Shown here: positions 7,968 through 16,581 of the stretch, piece by piece
Layout: the number at the start of each line of letters is the position of its first letter
How positions within the stretch are numbered: the stretch's first letter is position 1
Assembly: GCA_028824685.1 (NCBI GenBank)
Contig: JAPPCZ010000047.1
Location: 1-64,000, forward strand
Reading direction: 5' to 3'
Origin: Candidatus Poribacteria bacterium
GTDB taxonomy: Bacteria > Poribacteria > WGA-4E > WGA-3G
DNA length: 64,000 bases
Notes under the pieces: generated by a model
Database searches by the model: none
Seen by the model: the letters and a program-made list of their open reading frames with translations, nothing else
Told to the model about the DNA's origin: nothing
Position numbers and translations under genes: made by a program

Positions 7968-9206
7968 ATGTCCAAACGTGAGGAATTTATATCCTTTATC
8001 AATACCCTTAAAACCGCATCCCCAACAATCACCGATAAACAACGCAAGGGTTTCCTGCGATTAGGAGTCCAGCAGCATGGTCTTACCTTTGATGACGCGT
8101 CTAATATCCTCAATGCGGCAGGATTGGCTATCGGTGAGACGGTGGATTATTTTCAAGTATTAGGATTCTCTAATACAGAAATACAAAACTTAAAAGAATC
8201 GGCTGTCGCAAGCCAAGTTGAAGCAGCACACAAAAAACTTTATAATGCTTCGTTGAGGGCAGGCGGTCGTCCTCGTCCTGATGGTAGAACGGAAGAACAG
8301 TGGCGCGTACTCTTGAACCAAGCACGTGATACGCTAATAGACCCACAAAAACGCAGCGCATACGTGGCAACTCAACACGAAGAAAGTTTTATAGTCAATG
8401 CATCAAAGCCCAAAAATCTTGACAACATGGTGTTAATTCCTGCAGGTGAGTTTCAAATGGGTAGCAATGATGACGAATCTTTAGGTGATGAATATCCTAT
8501 ACACACCGTTTTTCTTGACGCATTTTATATTGACAAGTATCCGGTGACCAATGCGCAATATAAGGCATTTGTTGATGCAAACCCACAGTGGAGCAAGCAC
8601 GATATCCCTAAAAAATACCATGATGTTGACTACCTAAGGCATTGGCGCGGCAACAGTTTTCCGAAAACTGAAGCAGATCATCCGGTGGTTAATGTGAGTT
8701 GGTATGCTGCGATGGCTTATGCACAGTGGCAAGGTAAACGTCTACCCACAGAGGCTGAATGGGAAAAGGCAGCACGCGGCGGAGTTGAAGGTCAAAAATA
8801 TCCATGGGGTGACTTTGCCGATCCTTCTATGGCAAATTATGATTGGAACGTTGGCAAAACCACACCTGTGGGAACGTACCCGCCGAACGGTTATGACTTG
8901 CATGACATGTGCGGAAACGTCTGGGAGTGGTGTCTTGATGCATATCATGAAGGTATTTCTACGAGTTCATCACCCCGAAATCCGATTTCCGGCGCGAATA
9001 CTATTGAATGGATTGTAAATCATTTTGTAGATGTTGAGTCAAACCGCGTGTTACGCGGCGGTTCTTGGCGTATTCCAGCGTCATTAGTGCGGACAGCGAA
9101 TCGCAACGCGGAATCGCCTTCTTTTTCACTCAATGTCATCGGATTCCGTTGTGTCTGGGACGTAACAACTGATAGCACGTCTACTTCACCTTCTGTTGGA
9201 ATATAA
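7968..9206 (+). CDS. J-like/FGE-like fusion protein, array copy 1
   Basis: A 412-residue cytosolic protein with three parts. Residues 1-58 are a helical N-terminal region (MSKREEF... LGVQQHGLTFDDASNIL). Residues 59-132 resemble a J domain: DYFQVLGF start, helix VEAAHKKLYNASL, then LLNQARDTLIDPQKRSAY, the usual DPxKR end. The HPD tripeptide is missing, with SLRAGGRPRPDGRT in its place. Residues 152-397 form an FGE/SUMF1 domain: MVLIPAGEFQMGS, YIDKYPVTNAQYKAF, RLPTEAEWEKAARGG, GNVWEWCLD, LRGGSW and GFRC. The two FGE catalytic cysteines after GGSW are absent, so formylglycine synthesis is unlikely. The start at 7968 is set by GAAGGA at 7954-7959 and by homology to the other copies. It follows dnaK, suggesting it works with that Hsp70; this is inference. 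Confidence 0.85.
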   Translation: MSKREEFISFINTLKTASPTITDKQRKGFLRLGVQQHGLTFDDASNILNAAGLAIGETVDYFQVLGFSNTEIQNLKESAVASQVEAAHKKLYNASLRAGGRPRPDGRTEEQWRVLLNQARDTLIDPQKRSAYVATQHEESFIVNASKPKNLDNMVLIPAGEFQMGSNDDESLGDEYPIHTVFLDAFYIDKYPVTNAQYKAFVDANPQWSKHDIPKKYHDVDYLRHWRGNSFPKTEADHPVVNVSWYAAMAYAQWQGKRLPTEAEWEKAARGGVEGQKYPWGDFADPSMANYDWNVGKTTPVGTYPPNGYDLHDMCGNVWEWCLDAYHEGISTSSSPRNPISGANTIEWIVNHFVDVESNRVLRGGSWRIPASLVRTANRNAESPSFSLNVIGFRCVWDVTTDSTSTSPSVGI

Positions 9207-9241
9207 GTGAAGTAGATTGATTCTGAAAAGAGAACTAACTG

Positions 9242-10471
9242 ATGTCTAAACGTGATGAATTCATTACCATCATTCAGGCGGTTAGAAATGCTTCGCCGAC
9301 TATTTCTAATGAACAACGCAAAGGGTTTCTCCGACAAGCGGTACAGCAGCATGACCTTACTGTTGAAGAGGCGGCTGATATCCTTGATGAGTCAGGATTG
9401 GTTATCGGTGAGCAGATTGATTATTTTGAGGTATTAGGTTTATCTGCTCCAGAGTTTGAAAACCAAAGTGAATCGGTCATCGCAAATCGCGTTGAGACAG
9501 CACACAAAAAACTTTATAGTGAATCGTTGAGGGCAGGTGGTCGTCCCCGCGCCGATGGCAAAACAGAAGAACAGTGGCGAACAATCCTAAATCAAGCAAG
9601 AGATGCACTAATAGACCCACAAAAACGACACGCGCACTTTGAAGTTTACCAGTATGGTGAAGAATCGGTAGAAACACCATCAGCTCCATTATATCTTCAA
9701 AAAGTGAATCTTGATAACATGGAGCTTATTCCCGCAGGTGAATTTGAAATGGGTAGTCATGATGGTGAATTATTCAGTTATGAACATCCGATACATAAAG
9801 TTTTTGTAGACGCATTCTATATAGACAAATATCCAGTAACCAATGCACAATACAAGGAATTTGTTGAGGCAAACCCACGGTGGCGTAAAACACAGGGAAT
9901 CGCAAGAATTCTCTCTTCATCGCACCTCGATAGTTACTATCTACACCATTGGTATGGCAACGACTTTCCTGAAGGTAAGGATGACCATCCGGTTGTTCAC
10001 ATTAGTTGGTATGCTGCGATGGCATACTCACAGTGGGTTGGCAAACGTTTACCGACAGAAGCAGAATGGGAGAAGGCAGCGCGTGGAGGTTTGACAGATC
10101 AAAAATATCCGTGGGGAGATGTGGTAGATATTGGCAAGGCAAACTATGGAAAAAACATCGGTTCTACTACGCCTGTAGAGTTTTATCCTGCTAACGGGTA
10201 CGATTTATACGATATGGTGGGTAACGTATGGGAATGGTGTCTTGATGAATACGGTTTCTATGGGAGTTTCCCGCATAGAAATCTGTTGTCAGAGGAAGAT
10301 ATAAAAAGTGTGACAAATCATTTCAAGAAAGTCAAGAGTTTCCGTGTTTTGCGTGGTGGCTCCTGGATCACTACAGTTCAAGACTTAGGTATCTCTAATC
10401 GCTGTTCCAATCATCCTCGGTTCACGAACCCTGAGAGCGGATTTCGTTGTGTAAAATCTTTATACCCATGA
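9242..10471 (+). CDS. J-like/FGE-like fusion protein, array copy 2
   Basis: A 409-residue paralogue of copy 1 with the same three parts: helical N-terminus (MSKRDEFITIIQ), J-like region (YFEVLGL... VETAHKKLYSESLRAGG... LLNQARDALIDPQKR is the pattern, here ILNQARDALIDPQKRHAH), and an FGE domain from MELIPAGEFEMGS to GFRCVKS. HPD is again missing. After GGSW the sequence ITTVQDLGISNRCSNHP differs almost completely from copy 1, while GGSW, N-R and GFRC stay fixed. The single cysteine there is not at either FGE catalytic spacing. The gene follows copy 1 after 35 bp in the same direction. The linker between the J-like and FGE parts is short. Confidence 0.85.
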   Translation: MSKRDEFITIIQAVRNASPTISNEQRKGFLRQAVQQHDLTVEEAADILDESGLVIGEQIDYFEVLGLSAPEFENQSESVIANRVETAHKKLYSESLRAGGRPRADGKTEEQWRTILNQARDALIDPQKRHAHFEVYQYGEESVETPSAPLYLQKVNLDNMELIPAGEFEMGSHDGELFSYEHPIHKVFVDAFYIDKYPVTNAQYKEFVEANPRWRKTQGIARILSSSHLDSYYLHHWYGNDFPEGKDDHPVVHISWYAAMAYSQWVGKRLPTEAEWEKAARGGLTDQKYPWGDVVDIGKANYGKNIGSTTPVEFYPANGYDLYDMVGNVWEWCLDEYGFYGSFPHRNLLSEEDIKSVTNHFKKVKSFRVLRGGSWITTVQDLGISNRCSNHPRFTNPESGFRCVKSLYP

Positions 10472-10541
10472 TTCTTTATCTAATTACATTTGATATTTGT
10501 GTGAACACACATATTCACATATTCTTAAAAGAAGGTAAATG

Positions 10542-11804
10542 ATGTCTAAACGCGATGAGTTTATTGCATTCATAGATGATTTAAAATCGGTTTCAGCAAC
10601 TATCACAGAAGAACAGCGCAAGGGTCTTCTGCGCAGAGCAGTACAACAGCATGATCTCTCCTCCGCAGATGCCGTTGATATTCTGAGAGCATCAGGACTG
10701 GTGATCGGTGAAAAGGAAAACTATTTTGAAGTGTTAGGATTTGCTATAGAAGATTTTCAGAACCAAAGTGAATCGGACATCGTATCGCAAGTTGAAGCAG
10801 CACATAAAAAACTTTACCGTGAATCTCTTAATGCGGGTGGTCGCGTGCGTCCTGATGGAAAATCCGAAGAACAGTGGCGGGCACTTCTGAATCAAGCGCG
10901 TGATACTCTCAAAGATAGTCAAAAACGTCAGGCACACATTGCGATGCTTCAGAACGATTTAACACCGTCTACTGTCATTTTGGTTGAGGAAGAATTTAAC
11001 GATCCCGAAACACATCTATCAAGAACTTCAGAACAAGATAGTATGGTGCTTATCCCTGCGGGTGAATTCAAAATGGGAAGTAACGATTATGATGCCAACG
11101 TTGACGAAAAACCAGCACATTTAGTCTACGTAGATGCGTTTTATATGGACAAATATCCCGTGACAAACGCACAATATAAAGAGTTTCTTGATGCGAACCC
11201 ACAGTGGCGCAATCTTGGGTTGTTTAATTATCATCTTATTTTTAGAAAATATCGAGATACCGACTACTTGAAAAATTGGTTTAAGGGCAAATATCCAACC
11301 GGGAAAGCTGACCATCCGGTGAATTGGGTCAGTTGGCATGCTGCGATGGCTTATGCGAAATGGGTTGGCAAACGATTGCCGACAGAGGCAGAATGGGAAA
11401 AAGCGGCACGTGGTGGGTTAGCTGAGCAAAGATATCCATGGGGTAATGCTATATATGCTCGCAATGCAAACTTTGATCAGCGTGTTGGGGAGACAACATC
11501 TGTAGGGAAATATCCTCCGAATGAATACGGATTGTGCGACATCGTAGGAAACGTAGGTGAGTGGTGTCTTGATGAATGGGATAATGAATTCTATAAGTTT
11601 TCCGAAAGCCATAACCCTGTTTCAGGTGGCAGTATAGAAAGTATTATTGGCACCCTTACAAAACAGAAAAGACCTCGTGCGGTACGGGGAGGTTCTTGGC
11701 ATTCAGCAGAGCATGAGGTGCGCGTTTCAAATCGCAGCTTCTTACCACCTTGGAAAACAAACAGTCTCACCGGTTTTCGTTGTGTGAAACCAGTATCGTC
11801 TTAA
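10542..11804 (+). CDS. J-like/FGE-like fusion protein, array copy 3
   Basis: A 420-residue paralogue. The J-like region includes YFEVLGFAIEDFQ, AAHKKLYRESLNAGGR and LLNQARDTLKDSQKRQAH, so even the DP of the usual DPxKR ending is altered to DS. The FGE domain runs from MVLIPAGEFKMGS to GFRCVKP, with GNVGEWCLDE where the others have GNVWEWCLD. The tail after GGSW is HSAEHEVRVSNRSFLPP, again divergent and without the FGE cysteines. Tandem ATGs lie at 10539 and 10542; homology to MSKR starts favours 10542, and GAAGG at 10531-10535 is consistent. About 70 bp separate it from copy 2. Confidence 0.85.
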   Translation: MSKRDEFIAFIDDLKSVSATITEEQRKGLLRRAVQQHDLSSADAVDILRASGLVIGEKENYFEVLGFAIEDFQNQSESDIVSQVEAAHKKLYRESLNAGGRVRPDGKSEEQWRALLNQARDTLKDSQKRQAHIAMLQNDLTPSTVILVEEEFNDPETHLSRTSEQDSMVLIPAGEFKMGSNDYDANVDEKPAHLVYVDAFYMDKYPVTNAQYKEFLDANPQWRNLGLFNYHLIFRKYRDTDYLKNWFKGKYPTGKADHPVNWVSWHAAMAYAKWVGKRLPTEAEWEKAARGGLAEQRYPWGNAIYARNANFDQRVGETTSVGKYPPNEYGLCDIVGNVGEWCLDEWDNEFYKFSESHNPVSGGSIESIIGTLTKQKRPRAVRGGSWHSAEHEVRVSNRSFLPPWKTNSLTGFRCVKPVSS

Positions 11805-11856
11805 TCTCTTCGTTTGATATACTAATGATCAAATACATTTTAAATAGGACTAAAAC

Positions 11857-13158
11857 ATGCATGAACGCGATGCCTTTATAGATTTCATCAATAGACTCAA
11901 AGCGGTTTCACCGACTATTACCGACGAACAACGCAAAGGACTCCTTCGTCAAGCGATGCAGGAGCATCAGATTTCCGCGGCTGATGCTCCTGAAATACTA
12001 AAAGCATCAGGGTTGATTGTCGGTGAAAAGGAAAACTATTTTGAGGTGTTAGGTATCTCAATTGAGGAATTGCAAAACTTCAGTGAAGATGCTATCGCAG
12101 CGCATGTTGATGCTGCACATAGAAAACTATATGCTGAATCATTAAGAGCTGGTGGTCGTCCTCGTGCTGATGGAAGAACAGAAGAACAGTGGCGAACACT
12201 TTTGAATCAAGCGAGGGAGACTTTGATTGATCCCTTGAAAAGACATGAATACGTTGCCATACTACAAAACGAACAAGTGGACATATTATTTGAAGGCGAA
12301 GCGTCTCCTATCTTCGAAACTTCTGATATTGAGGAAATAGTCCATCGGGAATTAAGCCATCAGACAGTTCCTGACGATCTTGATATTCCGGATGATATGG
12401 TATTCGTTCCGGCAGGTGAATTTCAGATGGGTAGTGATGATGAAAAGGCAAATGAACGTGAAAAGCCTGTACATACTGTCTACACCGATGCGTTCTACAT
12501 AGACACATGTTTGGTAACCAATGCAGAATTCAAGAAATTCATTGACGCAAACCCACAGTGGCGCAAACCACAATGGTTCAAAAACCGCATTGAAATATCT
12601 TACCACGATGGTGCTTACTTGAGAAATTGGTTTCGGACTAACTATCCCGCAAAGAAAGCTGATCATCCGGTGACTTGGGTCAGCTGGTATGCAGCAATGG
12701 CGTATGCGCAATGGGTAGGTAAGCGATTGCCAACAGAGGCTGAATGGGAAAAAGCTGCACGTGGAGGTTTAGAACATAAGAGATATCCTTGGGGGGATTC
12801 AATAGACTCAATCAATGCCAACTATTTCTATCATATAGGCAATACTACTCCTGTTGGTCATTACCCATGCAACAGATATGGTCTATATGACATGAGTGGG
12901 AACGTATGGGAATGGTGTCTTGATGCGTATGATGTAAATTTCTATGCAAGTTCCCCACGCCAAAATCCATTTCCCGGTACGAATACTATTGAGTGGGTAA
13001 TAGAAAACTTCAGAAACATTGAAACATCTCGTGTATTGCGCGGTGGTTCATGGAACATTGATTCTCAAGCTATGCGGGTTTCTCATCGGTTCATAGGTAG
13101 TCCCACTGACACACTGCCTACTTGTGGTTTTCGTTGTGTAAAGGAAATAAAGTCCTAA
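11857..13158 (+). CDS. J-like/FGE-like fusion protein, array copy 4
   Basis: A 433-residue paralogue starting MHERDAF, the only copy without an MSKR/MLKR start. The J-like region has YFEVLGISIEELQ, DAAHRKLYAESLRAGGRPR and LLNQARETLIDPLKRHEY. The linker to the FGE domain is longer and acidic (ILFEGEASPIFETSDIEE). The FGE domain runs from MVFVPAGEFQMGS to GFRCVKE. YIDTCLVTNAEF replaces the YxDKYPVTNAQ consensus, putting a cysteine in a normally conserved position. The tail after GGSW is NIDSQAMRVSHRFIGSP, with no FGE cysteine pair. It lies 52 bp after copy 3. Confidence 0.85.
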   Translation: MHERDAFIDFINRLKAVSPTITDEQRKGLLRQAMQEHQISAADAPEILKASGLIVGEKENYFEVLGISIEELQNFSEDAIAAHVDAAHRKLYAESLRAGGRPRADGRTEEQWRTLLNQARETLIDPLKRHEYVAILQNEQVDILFEGEASPIFETSDIEEIVHRELSHQTVPDDLDIPDDMVFVPAGEFQMGSDDEKANEREKPVHTVYTDAFYIDTCLVTNAEFKKFIDANPQWRKPQWFKNRIEISYHDGAYLRNWFRTNYPAKKADHPVTWVSWYAAMAYAQWVGKRLPTEAEWEKAARGGLEHKRYPWGDSIDSINANYFYHIGNTTPVGHYPCNRYGLYDMSGNVWEWCLDAYDVNFYASSPRQNPFPGTNTIEWVIENFRNIETSRVLRGGSWNIDSQAMRVSHRFIGSPTDTLPTCGFRCVKEIKS

Positions 13159-13219
13159 ACAACTATTTCATCTTTTCAATTTTGCCCGAGATCCAATCGA
13201 TTCTAAAGGCGAATGATAC

Positions 13220-14515
13220 ATGTTAAAACGCGAAGAATTCATTGATGTGATTAACACCTTCAAAACTGTATCACCGAGTATTACTGACATCCAACGGCGC
13301 GGGCTGCTAAAACAGGCGGTGCAAAATTTTGGTCTCTCTGTTGAGGAAGCCTCAGAGATTCTACAGTCTTTGGGATTGGTAGTCGGAGAAGAGATAGACT
13401 ATTTTGAAGTATTAGGGCTTTCAATAGAAGAGATTCAAGGATCAGACGAACAAACTATCGTGAGCATTGTTGAAGCGGCGCATGAGCAGCACTATAAAGC
13501 ATCGTTGCGCGCCGGTGCGCGTATTCGCCCCGATGGTAAAACAGAAGAGCAGTGGCGTAATATCCTGAATCAAGCACGTGAAACCTTAATAGATACGCAA
13601 AAACGGAGAGAATATTTGGCGACATTTCTGTTCCAAGAAGATTTGCCAGAGGTTGTTCCGCATGACTTGCCTCAATCCGATGACGAATTTGATGACCCTG
13701 AACCAACGCCAGCAAATGAAATTGAGAATGTCTCAAGTGCCGATTCAGTATCGATTGCTCCAAATGTTGATGTTCCTAATGATATGGTATTTATCCCTGC
13801 AGGAAGGTTTCAGATGGGCAGTCAGGGTAAAGATGAAGATGGCAGTGGAATTACTACACATACTGTTTACTTAGGTCCGTTTTTTATGGACAAATATCCT
13901 GTGACCAATTCGCAATACAAGAATTTTTTGAATGCCAATCCTCAGTGGGAGAAAAAGAAGATACCTGACAATTATCATGACGGTAATTACTTACAAACTT
14001 GGAGTAGCAACAACTATCCGCGAGGTAAAGCAGACCACCCAGTTGTTGATGTGAGTTGGTATGCTGCGATGGCTTACGCGCAGTGGTCTGGTAAGCGTTT
14101 ACCAACCGAAGCGGAATGGGAAAAAGCAGCACGCGGTGGATTAATCGGGAAAATATATCCTTGGGGTGATCATATTGATATAGACATGGCGAATTACGGG
14201 ATGCATATCAGAAGAACAACACCTGTTGGTGAGTACCCACCTAACGACTACGGTGTCTATGACGTAGTGGGTAATGTGTGGGAGTGGTGTCTTGATGAAT
14301 ACAATGATAGTTCCTCATATCGAAACCCCGGTTTAGATGCTAAAAGCGTTAGTGAAATCACAACAAACTTTTTAAGCATTGCAAGTGCTCGTGTTTTGCG
14401 TGGGGGTTCTTGGGCAAGTAGTGAGCGGGCTGCACGGGTCAATTATTGCGGATGTGCAGATCCAATTATCACATACTATAGTTACGGGTTTCGATGTGTA
14501 AAAGCAATAGACTAA
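13220..14515 (+). CDS. J-like/FGE-like fusion protein, array copy 5
   Basis: A 431-residue paralogue (MLKREEF start). The J-like region has YFEVLGLSIEEIQ, EAAHEQHYKASLRAGARIR and ILNQARETLIDTQKRREY; the usual HKKLY is HEQHY, the most divergent helix in the set. A ~45-residue acidic linker precedes the FGE domain (MVFIPAGRFQMGS to GFRCVKA). The tail after GGSW is ASSERAARVNYCGCADP: two cysteines occur, but as C-x-C about 12 residues after the tryptophan, not at the FGE positions 2 and 7 residues after it. It lies 61 bp after copy 4. Confidence 0.85.
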   Translation: MLKREEFIDVINTFKTVSPSITDIQRRGLLKQAVQNFGLSVEEASEILQSLGLVVGEEIDYFEVLGLSIEEIQGSDEQTIVSIVEAAHEQHYKASLRAGARIRPDGKTEEQWRNILNQARETLIDTQKRREYLATFLFQEDLPEVVPHDLPQSDDEFDDPEPTPANEIENVSSADSVSIAPNVDVPNDMVFIPAGRFQMGSQGKDEDGSGITTHTVYLGPFFMDKYPVTNSQYKNFLNANPQWEKKKIPDNYHDGNYLQTWSSNNYPRGKADHPVVDVSWYAAMAYAQWSGKRLPTEAEWEKAARGGLIGKIYPWGDHIDIDMANYGMHIRRTTPVGEYPPNDYGVYDVVGNVWEWCLDEYNDSSSYRNPGLDAKSVSEITTNFLSIASARVLRGGSWASSERAARVNYCGCADPIITYYSYGFRCVKAID

Positions 14516-14564
14516 TAAACAGTTGTTTCGTTAGTTAATCTGATAATACGAAGTAAATTGCCAC

Positions 14565-15926
14565 ATGTCCAAACGAGAAGAATTCATTACAGTCGTCAAC
14601 ACACTAAAAGCGCTATCGTCAACGATTACAAGTGAGCAGCGCAATGCACTTCTTCAGCAGGCAGTACAGCAATACGACATCTCTATTGATGAAGCGAATG
14701 AAATTCTGAAAGCAACAGGGTTAATTGTTGGTGAGCGGATAAACTATTTTGAAGTGTTAGGGTTTTCCCTTGAAGAGCTGCAAAACGAAAGTGAAAATAA
14801 CATCGCTATTCAAGTTGATGCTGCACATAAAAAACAGTATAGTGAATCATTACGTGCCGGTGGACTCCCGCGTAGAGATGGCAGAACGCAAGAACAGTGG
14901 CGAACACTTCTGAATCAAGCACGTGATACCCTGAAAGACCCACAAAAACGACAACAATATCTCACTACATTATTGTTTCAAGAGGATTTATCTAAAATAC
15001 CTTTGCACGACACGTCAAGTCCTGAAAATAGACATCATGACTCGGAACCGGCAACTGTAAGTCCTCCAGAGGATGCCTTACTACCGAAGCCTTCAAGTGT
15101 TGACTCAGCGCAAGTAGTTCCGACTCCTAATGCCTCTGGAGACATGATGCTAATTCCGGCAGGCGAATTTCAAATGGGAAGCAATAATGGTAAGGCAGAT
15201 AACAGCGAAAGACCATTACATAATGTCTATGTTGACGCGTTCTATATGGACAAACACTTGGTAACTAATGCACAGTATATGGAATTTGTAACTGCTAACC
15301 CACAGTGGCATAAGTCATCAAAATGGTACGAATGGGGCAAAAAACAGAAGACATCTATTGCTAAACGTTACCACGACGGTGATTACTTGAAGCATTGGCA
15401 TGAAAATATCTATCCCGATGAGAAAGCCGATCATCCGGTGACTTGGGTCAGTTGGTATGCAGCGATGGCGTATGCGCGGTGGATAGGCAAACGTCTGCCA
15501 ACAGAGGCAGAATGGGAAAAAGCTGCTCGTGGTGGACTAACAGAACAGGAATATCCAGGGGGCAATTCAATTGATTTTTCTCAGGCGAATTATAACAGCA
15601 GTGTCGGTGATACCACGCCTGTTGGGGAATATCCAGCAAACGGCTACGGACTCTACGATATGGCAGGAAACGCCTGGGAATGGTGTCTTGATACGTATGA
15701 CGCTGATTTTTATACGCACTCCCCGCATCGTAACCCGATTTCTGGCGCGAACACCGACGAATCAGTAACAAATGAATTAACGAATAATACTTCGTTTCGT
15801 GTTTTACGCGGTGGTTCTTGGCTCGATTCACAACAATACGTTCGTTCTGCTTTTCGCTATAAAATCAATCCAACACTTACACTCGCCAGAATCGGTTTTC
15901 GTTGTGTGAAGGCAGTAACGTCTTAA
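14565..15926 (+). CDS. J-like/FGE-like fusion protein, array copy 6
   Basis: A 453-residue paralogue. The J-like region has YFEVLGFSLEELQ, DAAHKKQYSESLRAGGLPR and LLNQARDTLKDPQKRQQY. A ~55-residue linker rich in S, P, E and D precedes the FGE domain (MMLIPAGEFQMGS to GFRCVKA). There is a ten-residue insertion around KWYEWGKKQKTS in the FGE domain, shared in form with copy 7. EYPGGNS replaces the KYPWG motif, so the conserved tryptophan is lost, and GNAWEWCLD replaces GNVWEWCLD. The tail after GGSW is LDSQQYVRSAFRYKINP. It lies 49 bp after copy 5 and is followed by a 655-bp repeat-filled gap. Confidence 0.85.
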   Translation: MSKREEFITVVNTLKALSSTITSEQRNALLQQAVQQYDISIDEANEILKATGLIVGERINYFEVLGFSLEELQNESENNIAIQVDAAHKKQYSESLRAGGLPRRDGRTQEQWRTLLNQARDTLKDPQKRQQYLTTLLFQEDLSKIPLHDTSSPENRHHDSEPATVSPPEDALLPKPSSVDSAQVVPTPNASGDMMLIPAGEFQMGSNNGKADNSERPLHNVYVDAFYMDKHLVTNAQYMEFVTANPQWHKSSKWYEWGKKQKTSIAKRYHDGDYLKHWHENIYPDEKADHPVTWVSWYAAMAYARWIGKRLPTEAEWEKAARGGLTEQEYPGGNSIDFSQANYNSSVGDTTPVGEYPANGYGLYDMAGNAWEWCLDTYDADFYTHSPHRNPISGANTDESVTNELTNNTSFRVLRGGSWLDSQQYVRSAFRYKINPTLTLARIGFRCVKAVTS

Positions 15927-15950
15927 ATTATTGTTTTTAATCCAGTAGCA

Positions 15951-16060
15951 TAGTGCTTAATCAAGTGCTAATTGATAGTTCTTGAAAGCGGTCGGGAATC
16001 GGAGTTCCCTCCTACAAAGAGGGTGTTTTGTAGGAGCGATCTCCGAATCGCGACCTACAA
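15951..16060. repeat. Composite REP-like repeat, type tagtgcttaatcaag
   Basis: tagtgcttaatcaagtgcta (15951-15970) leads into gtcgggaatcggagttccc (from 15991) and cctacaaag, then a self-complementary unit ttgtaggagcgat...acctacaa (16028-16060). The first part recurs in reverse orientation at 53673-53736 and the second at 53627-53656, so the whole composite is a dispersed element. Confidence 0.7.
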
Positions 16061-16094
16061 TAATAGACATTATAATGATTTAATTTGAATTACG

Positions 16095-16420
16095 GTTTAC
16101 CGAGCGTCGCTGACCTCTTGAGTTCCGTAGGAACGATATGTTTATAGAAAAATTATCAAAACCTCTTGAGTTCCGGGGAATGCCTAAATGGCATTCATAC
16201 CCGGTGAATACGAAAAAGGTATTCATACCGTTGATTTCTTGATTTGGTAGGAACGACATATCAACTGCCAATGCGCTGCGAAAACATATCGTCCCCGCCA
16301 AATGCCAAACGCGCATTTGGCGTTGATTTGGACAAATACCATACGGGGAATGCCTTGGTAGAATGCGCTTTTTGGCATTCTACATGATTCAGCGGGACTC
16401 AAGAGCAGGACACACATTCG
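16095..16420. repeat. Cluster of gagttccgtaggaacga / ggcattcatacc repeats
   Basis: The stretch contains ttgagttccgtaggaacgat followed by atgtttatagaaa, a second ttgagttccg fused to gggaatgcctaaatggcat, and imperfect inverted copies (ggtaggaacgacata; tgccaaacgcgcatttggcg). Related stretches occur at 41775-41940 and 58460-58740. Together with 15951-16060 they occupy most of the gap before array copy 7; I see no credible gene in it. Confidence 0.55.
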
Positions 16421-16581
16421 GGAAATCCTTAAAATGACACGTAAGGACAGAGCACAACGAAACCCAACGGACGAACTTTAGATTTTATTAAAGACCGATA
16501 ACACTCACAATTAAAACGTTATAATGTCTAATATGTAGATGAAGCAATAGTCTGAATAATACATAATGGTGGACGAATCAG

